Below are positions 47,535 through 58,999 of a stretch of DNA of 64,000 nucleotides, in pieces (the stretch's first letter is position 1; every line of letters begins with the position of its first letter). The translations under genes and the position numbers were made by a program. The notes beneath the pieces were generated by a model, which was not told the DNA's origin, did no database searches, and saw only the letters and a list, made by a program, of their open reading frames with translations. Source of the stretch: Nicotiana tabacum (lineage: Eukaryota > Streptophyta > Magnoliopsida > Solanales > Solanaceae); the NCBI RefSeq assembly GCF_000715075.1, contig NC_134081.1, positions 65,893,153-65,957,152 of the forward strand, written 5' to 3'.

Positions 47535-48469
47535 TCAGTGTCTGAGTCGAAGTCGGGCTCTATTCCTCACACCCGAACTAATGCGCACATCCATGCAGAC
47601 AGCTTATTTTCAGCCTTTTTGGGGTACACCCGACACTTATCTTTCTCGCTCACCACATCCTTCTCATTCGAGCCCTTCACTTTCCACTCAACACTCGCAA
47701 CTGGTTATTCCTTTTGTGCCTCATTTTCTACATCCACCTTGAAAGTCACAGTCTCCTCACCCACTCAAAGCATGAGTTTTCTCTCATGTATATCCAATAT
47801 CGCTCTACCAGTTGCTAAGAATGGTCTTCCTAGGGTAAGGGAGACCTCCTCATTTTCCTCCATTTTCACCACTATAAAATCTACAGGAAATACGAACTTA
47901 TCCACCCGAACTAACACATCTTCTACTATCCCCTTGGGTATTAAAGTCGTTTGGTCTGCCAGCTATAACGATATTGGTGCAGACCTTATCTTTCCAATCT
48001 ACATCTCAAATTTTCTGTAAATAGATAGATGCATTAAATTAATTGAGACACCAGAATCACATAATGGTTTATTTAAATGAATAGTTCCTATAGAGCAAGG
48101 TATAGTAAAACTACCTGGATCTCCACACTTTTGTGGGAGTTGTTTTTGCAATATCGCACTGCAATGCTCTGTGAGCTTGACCAATGTGGTCTCTTCTATC
48201 TTCCTCGTTTTTGTAAGGATTTCCTTCAAATATTTGGCATAAGCAGACATTTGTGAGAGCACTTCTGTGAATGGTAAGTTTACATGAACTTGTTTCAGCA
48301 CATCCAGAAATCTCCCAAACTGCTTGTCCAACTTTTCTCTAAATAGATTTTTAGGGAAAGATAAAGCAGGCATATGCTCGCTCTCATCATGTTCCCCGCT
48401 TCTCGAAGTTTCTCCCTTCTTCTTTTTCTCAGCTTTTATCTGGCCCTTCTTCTTTTTTATCAACATCAT
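47535..48469 (-). pseudogene. Element T aspartic protease (Athila type)
   Basis: The open frame 48469-47999 gives a Lys-rich hinge, FPKNLFREKLDKQFGRFLDV, PFTEVLSQMSAYAKYLKE, then DPGSFTIPCSIG and LCDSGVSINLMHLSIYRK. The catalytic DSG is intact. Frame-shifted continuation to 47535 shows VRVDKFVFPVDF-like and LGRPFLATGRAILDIHERK-like stretches of the retropepsin C-terminal half. Retropepsin would mature the Gag particle. The frame is lost after 47999, so activity is unlikely. Confidence 0.82.
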
Positions 48470-48476
48470 TCTTCAG

Positions 48477-49928
48477 CTACTCCCCACTTTCTTTTTCAAG
48501 TTTCACATCATTTTGGATCGGGGTGGGATCTTTCAACACTTGCTCATTTCTCAGAGTTACAGCATTCACTGTTTCATTGGGATTTCTCTCAGTGTCAGTG
48601 GGGAGAGTTCCTGGAGCCCTCTCAGATAATATTGTTGTAATCTGTCCCACTTGTCTCTCCAGATTTCGAAAATATTTGTCCAACTCTTTGATATTTGCTC
48701 CATGGGCGTCCAACCTCTCATCTGTCTTTGTAATAAAGGCCTTCATTAGATCCTCAAGACCAAGTTGAATAGGCTGTTAAGGCTGATATTGCTGCCTCCG
48801 CTGATTTTGGAATGTTGGAGCTCGTTGTCCCTGGGCTCTAGAGTTACTTTGTTGCCAAGCATTCACAGTATCTCCAGGTGAACTCCATGAAAAACCGGGG
48901 TGCCTTTGACCCATTGCATTGAAATTGTAATTTCCCACAGCATTTACTTCCTCAATTGAAGCTTAACACTCATGAGTAGGGTGTCCTCTTCCACATATAT
49001 CACAAGCTGTATCGAGGCTAAGGTCAGCTTCCTTATTTCTCTAGCCATAGCATCAAGTTGTACCTGCACATATGTATTAGCATCCACTTGGTGAATACCA
49101 TATGATCTTCTTCTTTCAGAACTCTTAGAGGGCCACTGGTTTGCATCTTCAGACAACTCATCAAGAATTGTAACTATCTCCTCTGGAGTCTTCTTCATGA
49201 AAGGACCTCCAACTACATTGCTCAATGTTCTACACGAGGCCGGTGTTAATCTTTCCCAAAAGTCCTGGAGTTGCATCCAAAGTTCAATTCCGCTATGTTG
49301 ACACTTTCTAACTATCTCCTTAAACCTCTCTCATGCTTCAAAAACAGTTTCGGTCTCTTTCTGGCAGAAGTTATGAATTTTTCTTCTAATCTTGCCCGTC
49401 TTAGCCGAGGAGAAATATTTATCAAGGAATTTTCTATTTATCTCCTCCCAAGTTCTGATCGTTCCACTGGGCAAACTCCGAAGCCACTCCTTAGCATCAT
49501 CTTGAAGTGAAAAAGGGGAATGCCCTTAAGTACACTACATCTTGTGACACCCCATTGTATTGAAAGGTGTTCATAATCTCCTCGAAATATATTAGATGTG
49601 TGTTTGGTTTTTCATTTGGCTTCTCTCTGAAGACACAGGAATTCTGAAGGGTTTGAATCAACCCTTGCTTCAACTCGAAATTGTTTGCTGCAATTCGAGG
49701 TGGTCTAACACTTGATAAACCTTGATTGTAGACCAGTCTAGCATAGTCTCCCAGTGATCTCCCATGCATGGGAGTTATATTTCTGAACTGGTCTGCAGCC
49801 AAGGGTTCATTTTGAGTGATTCTCCGACCCCTCTCTTCTTCATAGATAATCTGTACATTTCTAATAGTTGCTTCCTCATCATCCCGTGCAGCTTTTTCCC
49901 GTTGTTGGGCTGCCTCTCTCACAGTCAA
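48477..49928 (-). pseudogene. Element T gag (Athila type) with intact zinc knuckle
   Basis: Frames on the minus strand: 49928-49497 encodes a charged N-terminus and the gag core (SVRPPRIAANNFELKQGLIQ, then FEEIMNTFQYNGVSQDVVYL). After a shift come SLPSGTIRTWEEINRKF and FWERLTPASCRTLSNVVGGP (49276-48944). The knuckle CDICGRGHPTHEC (49004-48966) keeps all four ligands in the C-x2-C-x3-H-x4-C spacing, followed at once by a stop. A coiled-coil-like tail (MKAFITKTDERLDAHGANIK) lies at 48746-48477. At least two shifts and one stop. Confidence 0.85.
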
Positions 49929-50213
49929 ATCTACATTATCCTCACCGTTTCCAGCAATAAGTTCTTTGGTTGAGGATTGCCCAATCTTTTCTGATGTCTC
50001 GGTGAGATTTCTTTCCTTTCTCAGCTGTCGCAGTTATTTTTCAATTTTTGGCTCGTATGGTAGCACTTCTTTAGAAGAAGCTCGAGTCATGCACCAATCT
50101 AAACTTGTAGCCTACACAAAGTCAAAAAACACCAACCGTAAAAAGGAAAAAGTAAAAATAAAAAGAAAAATTCCTGAATTAGCACTACAAACTATTTCAA
50201 ACACTATTGATTG

Positions 50214-50240
50214 CCAATCCCCGGCAAAGGCATCAAAATT
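50214..50240 (-). other. Element T primer binding region
   Basis: After the LTR end the minus strand reads TGATGCCTTTGCCGGGGAT, a decayed form of the TGGCGCCGTTGCCGGGGA primer region typical of Athila elements. It identifies the right-hand LTR as the 5' LTR. Confidence 0.75.
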
Positions 50241-51628
50241 TGACGAGCGCAAAACACACACCTAAATTATTCTCGCTAATCAAATATAGTATAGTATAAT
50301 ATCGTATCCACATAGATTGGATTTAAATAGTATTCTCATAGTTTCTAGCTTGGATGCTATTCAAGATGATCAACAATTGAAATTTCTATGATTTTTAACT
50401 AAAATTAACTAAGAGTCCTAAGCTATTGACTAATGACAATCGAAATAAAGATAAGCAAGGAAGTTATCACTGGGAGAAAATAGGGGTTGATAGGATAGGT
50501 GCAAGATAATTGTTTGGGATCTAATTCTAGATAATTCACTTCTAATGTTCCAGTGAGTCTCTTGCATTCACTCGATTATTAATTCAAACATTTAGTAGAA
50601 ACTCCTCTCTCGATAAAGTCTCAACCTGATAAGATGAACCAATTTAAGCACGTGAAGATATGCAAGAATGTGTAGTGGATGGTCGTTAGGAAAACCTCTT
50701 TCGATATCCTCCTAACTAGGTTTAATCAATGATTCAACTAGCCTCTTTTAATTACTAAGAAGAATTAATGAACTCAACCAACAATATAATGCAAAGATAT
50801 CACAAGTTATGCCTCTCTCGATTACATGAACAAGTGAATATAGATACAACAGTTAAATCATTAGAAAATGCTGCAATGCATAAAACTAGAGTTATAATCC
50901 ACAAACAATCATCAATACACCAAATCCATCAAACCCTAAAGAGAACTACTCCATAGATATGGAGAAATTAATCACAGATAAAATTAAAGTATAGGAAAAC
51001 ATGAATTCAATCCAAACTCGGGTCATGAGTGAGGAATGAATGATGAATTCCTTGTGCTTTTTCTCCACCAACTCCTCCTTAGCTTCCTTAGGTCTAAAGT
51101 ATGTCCAATGTCCAGAAAATAATATTTTTCCATGTATTTATACCAAGTAGGGTCGGGCCTAGATGAAATCACCTTCTCCTAGCTAAAATAGGATTGTCAC
51201 TCTGTAAAAATTGCACAGGCGCATTGCATGGGGCGACGTGCTATGCAAGGCATTAGTGGGGAAATCCAGAGAGTTGATTTCTGACAGACAGTAGAGATTT
51301 GCACTAGCACGGTCGCCCACGCACCGCCCCACGCCTCGCAGCAATGGAGATTTCTCAGAGTATGGACCAAACTTCTATTTTTGACGTCCATACTTGGTCC
51401 TCGACCCCCAAACACAATCCCAGCTTAATCCTTTGGGATTTTACTCAGACTTCAATGCTCAAACTAGCACGAATTAGCTCCACAACATCTACATCACTCA
51501 GAATCACTCTACAAGTTATAAAACACACAATAAGTGCAAACCACTCTCAATTAAAGCTCAAAACAAGTAAAGTGCAGTTAATTAGAGTGCAATAAGTGAC
51601 TAAAATACGTAATTATAGCCTACCATCA
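50241..51628 (-). mobile_element. Element T 5' LTR
   Basis: It starts TGATGGTAGGC at 51628 and ends GCGCTCGTCA at 50241. It retains about 50 bp (near 50375-50425) missing from the other LTR. Confidence 0.88.
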
Positions 51629-51970
51629 GGGCACGGTGGTTGCTAGACTTAGAGCATTTCTTACTTGGAGACTCTTGAGGTAGCTGCTTTGGCGTCCGCA
51701 GACCTCGACTCTCCTTCTTTTCCTTTTTTTAGCATTGTTCTATCTTTCTAGATAGTTGATATTTAGTAGCTCATACACTCAGTGAAACCTGGATTTTGGG
51801 GATTTTGTGTTGAGTTGCGGTATTTCTTATTGGTTATGTATGAGTTTTTTCACTATTAAAATCGTTTTACTATGTATTTAATTCAAAATACATAGTTATT
51901 GGTGATTGTTGACTTGCCTAGTATTGTGATAGGGGCCATCACGACATGTGAGATTTTGGGTCGTGACAAG

Positions 51971-51984
51971 TTGGTATCAAAGAG
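51971..51984 (+). other. Element K primer binding site
   Basis: TTGGTATCAAAGAG lies two bases after the LTR end, two changes from the initiator-tRNA-Met-type TTGGTATCAGAGC site. It shows that the LTR is 5' and the element is on the plus strand. Confidence 0.88.
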
Positions 51985-52168
51985 TAGTAAATAGGTCTTA
52001 CGAGTCATGAGGAGATATAGTAGAGTCTTGTTGATCGGTACGAAGATGTAGGTACTTATCTTCAAGAGGCTACGAATCATTAGGAAAACTTCACTTTCTA
52101 GTATTTATTTCATGCGGACTTGTTGATTCCGTAAACTAAACTTCTATTATTCAATTCTCTCACAAATT

Positions 52169-53478
52169 GTGAGGACACGAGCTATCAGATCGGGCGGATG
52201 GCCACCCGTACCACTAGCTAGGGCCACTAGAGGCCGGGGCCACAGAAGAGGCTGAGGTGCAGCTCGTGCAGCAGCTAGGGCAGCACATGTGGATCCACCA
52301 GTTGCTCCAGCTGAGGAGCAGATTCTAGATATGGTTGAGCCGGTGGGACCAGCTCAGGCCCCAACTGCCCATTGTGATTCAAGGCCCTCAGGAGGCTCTG
52401 GCCCAAATATTGACTGTATGCACTAGCCTTGCTCAGGCGGTTTCAGTTCCAGCTACGCCAGCCACTTCTCACACCGGGGGAGGTGCTCAGACTCCCGCCG
52501 CCCGTAATCCAGAGCTGGTAGTTCGGGGACATCAAACACCAGGGGTACTACTAGCCCGGCCGGTTACAATTGCTCAGGACCAGGTGGGTCCCCCGATTAG
52601 TGATGAGGAGCAGAAGAGGATGGAGCAGATTAGGAGGCTCAGGCCTCCATCATTCAGTGTGGCTGAGTCAGAGAATGCTCAGGACTTCTTAGATAGGTGC
52701 CAGTGGATTCTGCGTACGGCGGGTATTCTGGAGACTAGTGGGATCTCATTTACTACTTTTCAGCTGTCGGGGGCAACCTTCAGATGGTGGGAGGCTTATG
52801 AGTTGAGCTGGCGAGCCGGTGCTGCACCACTTAGTGGCACGAGTTCTCCGTTCTCTTCTCGAAGAAGTTTGTTCCACAAACCCGCAGGGAGGACTTGAAT
52901 AAGCAGTTTGAGCAGCTACGCCAAGAGGGTATGTATGTGACCCAGTACGAGATGAGATTTTCAGAGTTGGCTCGTCACACGATCTGGTTGGATCCCACAA
53001 AGAGGGAGAGGATTAGGAGGCTCACTGATGGCCTCAACTATGGACTACGCTTTGTCATGACTCGAGATTGCATCAGGTGCTAGGTTTGACAAGGTGGTTG
53101 ATATTGCTAGGCAGCTATAGTAGGTCTGTAGTGAGGAGCATGAGGAGAGGGAGGCCAAGAGGCCTCATGGTTCGGGTGGTTTCAGTGATGTTTCTTTTGG
53201 AGGCAGTCCTACCACAGCAGGGGTCGTCCTTATAGGCTCGCTCATATGGCTCATCCGGTTCATCATGGTGCATCAGCTAGCCATGGTTCATACAGTGCTC
53301 GTCCGGGTCAGTCATCTTTCAGTGTCCTCCTAGCCTAGAGATCATCTCGTGCTTCATCAGTTCAGGGTTCGTCTGTACCAGGTTCTTCTAGTAGTTATTT
53401 TGGTTCTCTGGGTCCGATTCAGTCTCCACCACCATTGATGGATTGGTGTTGCTACGAGTGTGGGGAGTTTGGAGACAG
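52169..53478 (+). pseudogene. Element K gag (chromovirus), cut inside the zinc knuckle
   Basis: The frame begins with VRTRAIRSGG (no ATG left) and PLARATRGRGHRRG, with a stop at 52253. The core is in an open stretch 52335-52898: RLRPPSFSVAESENAQDFLD, RCQWILRTAGILETSG and FTTFQLSGATFRWWEAYE. After a shift come NKQFEQLRQEGMYVTQYEM and RFSELARHTIWLDPTKRERI (52895-53083). A basic, Ser-rich tail ends at CYECGEFGD, the first two Cys of a CCHC knuckle, and unrelated sequence starts at about 53475. Gag would form the particle. At least one stop, two shifts and a truncation disable it. Confidence 0.88.
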
Positions 53479-55038
53479 ACAAATTTGCATGCCTTACAAG
53501 CATGGTATATATTAAAAGATCATATGCAGAAGTAAAGCATGATAAACAAGTAGCACATAAGGTCAGTTGATCATTAGACATGCTTTCTACCCATTTATGC
53601 GAGAATTAAACTACCCCAACCCCCTTTTTAAACTATTTTCTCATTATCTGTCTTTACAAGTTATTACATACAAAATAGAATAGTTACAGGCCCAATTACA
53701 AATACAAAATAACCCAATAACATATCTAGGCCTTCAAATAGGCTTATTACTTCATGCGGACGGCAAGCCAAAATTCCAGGTGCAAAGGTCATGCTGACAG
53801 TATACTTCAGACCCCAATATCAAACCTGCCCAGCAGACCAGGCCCAAAAAATAGAAGCAACTACCTTGTTTACTCATTATTATTAACAACCAACAGGAAT
53901 ACAAAGAACACAAGTGAAAGCCTATGCAAACCAGTTATTTAGGCGACTTCAAGTTAGGCAAGCACGTATGCACATCGGATTCTTACTTTTACAACTAACA
54001 AAGAAGAATAATCTTAAATAACATCCTGGGATCTGATGCCTAAGAGGTAAAAAGCACGTGAACAAGACCAGAAAAGTTTTGAGAGACTATTAACCTCACA
54101 CAATCTCATGAAAGAGTTCCTACAGGCATATACAATATGAAGGGGTATACAGAACACATTGGTCAGAACAAACACACATTTGATGGCTTACAGGTTCATA
54201 GAATTAATTCAATATGACAACATCACAAAGATAAACATCCTAGAGTAGTCAGGACATAATCACAAAGGGCATAACAAATAGGGGTTCCTAACAGGAAAGA
54301 CTTAGCATGAAAATACGAGGCAAACATAGTCATGAACTAATCCTAGGAAAGTAACTAAACTGAAGTTATTACAGGAAAGGCTAGCATGAAAATTCAAGGC
54401 AAACATGATCATGATTCAATTCTAAGAAGATAACTAGATAGAAATTCCTACTGGATAGCCATTAACATGAAAAACCTAAGATAAGCATGGTCAAGAACCA
54501 ATTCTGAAAAGATAGAAAATAATATTTCATGCATAAAAATATAAGGCAAAAAATGGTCAGGAACTAGCAGTAAGAAGATAACAAATAGCAGTCCTTACAG
54601 GGAAGGTTTCAGCATAAAAATCTAAGGCAAAACAGTTTTATGAACATAATTCAATGAATCTAACAGATCAATTGGTGCATTCATCTAATTACCAAGAGGC
54701 CAGAGGAATTCAATGGGTCAATTACACATAGTGAGTACAAATATGCATAAGAAATATCACTTTAGAGGCATTAGGCTTAAGCAGATATGAACTTTTAACA
54801 GTGAAATAGTACAATAGCATATTATGGTTCACAAATTACAGGAAACTAGGTCATGCTCTTTTACTAAAAGTTCAGACAGTAGTGGTACTCGGCTAATACG
54901 AACATGTAAGAAATAAGAATCAATCGTGAGAGTCAAGAACACTAACCAGTTGCAAAGATAAACGAGCAAAAGAGTGAGAAAATAAGAGTTTCAACAGTCG
55001 TTCAACGAAAACAATCGAAGGAAATGTCATAAAAAAAA
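53479..55038 (-). mobile_element. J: probable continuation of the Tat/Ogre-type LTR
   Basis: This AT-rich sequence without genes has the texture of the A LTR interior and lies between the K truncation and the LTR I end. It holds a degenerate 80-bp array (54291-54660). Its assignment to J rests mainly on position. Confidence 0.45.
54291..54660. repeat. Degenerate about 80-bp tandem array
   Basis: Units beginning ACAGG(A/G)AAGG or similar, with AGCATGAAAAT and AAGGCAAACAT, start at 54291, 54371, 54450, about 54525 and 54597. The spacing is 72-80 bp, and five copies are visible with much drift. Confidence 0.75.
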
Positions 55039-55960
55039 TTATCACGACCCCAAATTCTCACCTTAGGATATCGTGATGGCATCTAATCTCTAAGACTAAG
55101 TAAGCCTAACATACATCAAGATTCAGCAAAAATAATAATTTAGATATTAACTTAACTGGTAATCTATCATAATAAAACCAAATAGAACATCTGTCAATAA
55201 CTCCCAAAACCTGGTGGAACTAAGTCATAAGCTCTACAGAGAGTTCACTAATAATCTCGAAATACAATATTATTTTGAAAACAGGAATAAACAATAATAC
55301 AACTAAAAGCATAAGGTGACTTCGAGGCCTACGAACGTCGGGCAGGTCTACCTTGAAATATCTAGAAATAGTTGATCAATCACTGGCGATCGGAACGAGC
55401 AGATTTCCATTGATCTGCACAAAAATGTGCAGAAGCAAAGCATAAGTACACCACATCGGTACCTAGTAAGTATGAAGCCTAACCTCGGTAGAGTAGTGAT
55501 GAGGGCAGGTCATGAAACCTACTAGGACAAGAAAAACTGAACAGAGTATAATATAATCTAATGACGGAAAAAATGAGGAGATGCATGGCAACAAGCAGTA
55601 CAATAATGTAGGCTAACAACAGAATTTAAGGCAATAAAGGTAACAAAGAGTGAACACTCGATACAAACAACAAATGATCAAACACATGATAAGGACAACA
55701 AGTAAGAGCACATGATAAGAAAAACAAAAAATCGAACACAGTCAAATACAAGTAAGACAAATGAAGGAATGACAATAACTGTTTCATCAGCAATCTCTTT
55801 CAACATGGAATGTACAACAAGAATCACAACCAAGGTACCACACCTTATTTTCGTTCACATTTCACAAATCATAATTGCAATCCTCCTTATATCACCTCCT
55901 GAGCCCTGCATTTATTTTAAAAGAATTTTTCTGAAATAACTACATGCGTTTTAGCTCCCT

Positions 55961-56070
55961 TATCTCACCGCGTGGCTTCAAGTAATTCCCTTATTAATAA
56001 CACGCATATAAATCTAACCTTATCTCACCACACGTATATAAACCATTATCCTTATACCACTGCATGCGTA
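55961..56070 (-). repeat. Degenerate array in LTR I
   Basis: CCTTATCTCACCRCRYG-like words start at about 55959, 56019 and 56050. They lie about 1.0-1.1 kb past the first donor-like site, the same place as the arrays of other LTRs. Confidence 0.55.
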
Positions 56071-56600
56071 TTAATATCACAACATAATAATTAATTTGCA
56101 CCACACATGTCCATATACCACAAAATAGCCACAATATATAGCCCACAGCTCAACAACAATGGAAACAAGAATCTCAATAATAACAAAATGAAGAGAAATA
56201 CTCAACGAGGAAGATATCTTAAAAATTAACAACTTCAAAATCAATAACTCAAAATGAAGGTATTCCCACAAAATTACAACTTCAAATAAGAGTAATTCAA
56301 TAATAAAAGAGGTAACAAGACAATAAAAGAGGTAACAACTTCAACTAAGGCATATAAGAGCAATCTTAATAATAAAAGATAGAACATGTGCTAACAACAT
56401 CAAATAGTGCATGTGATAGTAAATTTAACAATAAAAGATATAGCATGTTATGACAAACTCAATTAAATACATGGAAGAAGTCTAAAAGTCTAAACCAGTC
56501 TTAATACCACATATAAGTACGTGTACACACTTGTCACCTTGTGTACACATCTTTCACTTAATTCAAATAACACAATCAACCCAAATCCAAGGGGGTAATT

Positions 56601-56627
56601 CTCCCCCTCCCCCCCTCCCCCTCCCCA
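56601..56627 (-). repeat. G-quadruplex-capable tract in LTR I
   Basis: On the minus strand, which is the LTR sense strand, four G runs of 4, 5, 7 and 5 are separated by single A. This is a near-ideal parallel quadruplex motif, about 25-45 bases after the second donor-like site (56649). Confidence 0.85.
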
Positions 56628-57806
56628 CAAAGTTAGGCAAGATACTTACCTCGACTAGGCCAAATAAACCCTCAAAAATAGCTTTTCCCTTAAAACTCGC
56701 CTCCACACAATTCAAATCTAACCAAAAATGAATTAGTATCATCAAACAATGCAAGGGAAATCAATTACGATAGATAAAGCTACGATCTTTTAAAAAGTCC
56801 CCAAAAGTCAATGCCGGGACCGCCCGGTCAAAACTTGAGTTCAAGGGTAGATTCCAACTACCCATAACCCCACGAGTCTATATATATTTATTTTTCAAAT
56901 CCGAGTCCAAATCAACTCTCAAAACCCAAATTTTTATTTTTCAAAACTTAGACACAATCCCAAAACTTCCTCTTTGATTCTCATAGATTGATGTTAAATC
57001 TCATATAAAATCATGAAATATAATTGGAAATTTATTAAAACTACTTACCCAATGATTGTAGATGAAAATCCCTTATCCAAGTCGCCTCCTACCTGTAACG
57101 ACCCGGCCAGTCATTTTGCGTGTTGTAGCCCCGTTCCCTCATTTACTACTTATTATTTGCTCTATTGCTGTTATGTTACTTTCCGGGGTAGTTGGTTTGG
57201 TTCCGGGCATGTTTCAGAATGAGTTAGGACACATAGTTCTAAGGTCGGAAGCCTAAGTTGAAAGAGTTGACCGGATATTGACTGGTGTGTAAATGGCTCT
57301 GTAATAGTGTTTTGTCGGTTCTGATATCTCTGTAGGATGATTTTGGACTTAGGAGTGTGTTCGGATAGTGATTTGGAGGTCCGTAGTTGATTTTGACATG
57401 AAATGGCAAAAGTTGAAAAATGAAAGTTTGGAGAGTTGAAAAGGTTGACCGAGAGTTGACTTTATGGTTTTCGGGCTCGGATTTTGGTTTTGGAAGTTGG
57501 AATAGGTCCGTTGTGTCATTTATGACTTGTGTGCAAAATTTGAGGTCAATGGACTTGATTTGATAGGTTTCAGCATCGAATTTAAAAGTTGGAATTCTTA
57601 AGTTCATTAGGCTTAAATTGGGGTGTGATTCGTGTTTTTGATAATGTTTGATGAGATTTGAGGCCTTGACTAAGTCTGTGTCATGTTTTAGGACTTCTTG
57701 GTATATTTGGTTGAGGTCCCGGGGGCCTCGAGTGTGATTCAGACCATGTTCGGCGCATTTCGAAACTTGAGGACTGCTGATTTTTGCTGGTGTTGGTTTT
57801 CTTATA

Positions 57807-57996
57807 CGCGTTCGCGAGTGATGTCTCCCGTTCGCAAAGAGTATTTTGGCCAAGTGAGGATTTTTTCTTCGCGTTCGCGAAGGTCTAGAGAGATTGTGCA
57901 TCGCATTCGCGAGGAAAGCTCCGAGTTCGCGTAGAGTAAATTTTTGGGCAGCTGAGTTTGTGTTTCGCGAACGTGAGGCACGTGCCGCGTTCACAA
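57807..57996 (+). repeat. CGC-N4-GCG word cluster in LTR L
   Basis: Exact words start at 57807 (core GTTC), 57870 (GTTC) and 57902 (ATTC). Imperfect words lie at 57829, 57966 and 57987. It belongs to the GTTC vocabulary group with C and D. It starts 713 bp from the LTR start. Confidence 0.85.
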
Positions 57997-58999
57997 AGGA
58001 GGATATCTGGGCAGATTATATAAATATCAAAAATGACGGTTTGATTCATTTTTCATAATTTGATTTTGGGAGCTCATATTGAGGTGATTATTGGAGAGAT
58101 TTTCAAGGAAATGATTGGGGTAAGTGATTCTAACTCGGTTTTGGGTAAATTACATGATAAATATCATTGATTTCATCATTTAATTAGTGATTTGGGTTGA
58201 AAATTTGGGGGAAAATGGTGAAATTCTTATGCTGAACTTTTGGGATTTGAGTGGCGTTTCGGTGTTGGATTTGTGTAATTTTGGTATGGTTGGACTCGTG
58301 GTTGAATGGGTGTTCTGATTTTGTAACTTTTGTCAGTTTCCGAGACGTGGGCCCGGGGTTGACGTTTTGAGTTGACCTTTTGACTTTTGATTAAGAACTT
58401 AGCCTTTTCATATGGAATTGATTTCTACGGCTTGTGTTGATCATATCGATTTTTTTGTTGCTAGATTCGAGGTGTTTGGAGGCCGATTCGCGATTTGTTG
58501 GAGTAGAGATATGCGCGGTTTGAGGTAAGTAACACTTCTAAATATGGTTCTCAGGATACGAAACCCTGAATTACATGTTTTGTGATTGGCGTTGAGGTGA
58601 CGCACATGCGGGTGACGGGCGTGTGAGCGTGCACCGTAGAAATTGTGATCCGATTGATTTTGTGGTAGTGTGTAGTCATCAGACTTTGTAGCCATTCATG
58701 TGATCTCTATATGTTAGAGTAATTGAGTTACCGATTCAAGTTAGAAATCATGCTAGGCTATATATTTATCCTGTTGAGGCCCATTGTAGTCATTTCTGCT
58801 GTTGAATTATATGCTTAGATGGCAATTTTGTACTCAGTCACATCCATTATTTGCATATCATATCCCAGTCGATGTTACTATTATTGTTGTGTTATATATC
58901 ATTGTATGGACTAATTGGCATGAGATTTATGAGCCCGAGAGACTGAAGATAATGATGACTAATTTGGGGCCTGAGAGTCGTGCTGTGAGTGAGATTTAT

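Larger units (their letters stand above)
44559..51628 (-). mobile_element. Element T: Athila-like gag-protease-only element (TR-GAG-like)
   Basis: On the minus strand: 5' LTR 51628-50241 (1388 bp), primer region, gag, protease, an untranslated 3' part, then 3' LTR 45897-44559 (1339 bp). The interior is 4.3 kb, with no RT, RNase H or integrase motif and no room for them beyond about 1.6 kb of non-coding sequence. The LTRs differ by scattered substitutions and a deletion of about 50 bp in the 3' LTR, so the insertion is old. No clean 5-bp target duplication was found. Confidence 0.85.
41922..51968 (+). mobile_element. Element K 5' LTR (about 2.98 kb net), split by element T
   Basis: It opens TATAACGACGGTCG, decayed from TGTAACGACC...GGTCG, and ends GGGTCGTGACA at 51968. 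Element T fills 44559-51628, between CAGATCCAGG and GGGCACGGTGG, which are nearly adjacent in LTR L (59578-59600). Landmarks: word cluster 42631-42938, donor-like GT at 43054 and 43456 (402 bp apart), degenerate array from 43931. Confidence 0.85.
41922..53478 (+). mobile_element. Element K: chromovirus 5' LTR and gag, truncated
   Basis: Plus strand: 5' LTR 41922-51968 (interrupted by element T), primer site 51971, leader, and gag 52169-53478, which stops abruptly inside the zinc knuckle. Pol and the 3' LTR are absent. The sequence on both sides (41921 and 53479) appears to be LTR J, so K sits in J and lost its 3' half by deletion. Confidence 0.78.
55039..57093 (-). mobile_element. I: LTR of TGTAACGACC type, 3' part
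   Basis: On the minus strand it ends GGGGTCGTGATA at 55039 and carries the conserved donor-like GT at 57048 and 56649 (399 bp apart). A degenerate array lies at 55961-56070 and a G-rich tract at 56601-56627. LTR L interrupts it at 57094. The upstream part is 59969-60182. Its start (TGTAACG) is missing. No gene. Confidence 0.75.

Noticed and set aside
47538..48020. 160-codon plus-strand frame in element T
   Set aside because: It is antisense to the protease gene, and the minus-strand reading has clear retropepsin motifs.
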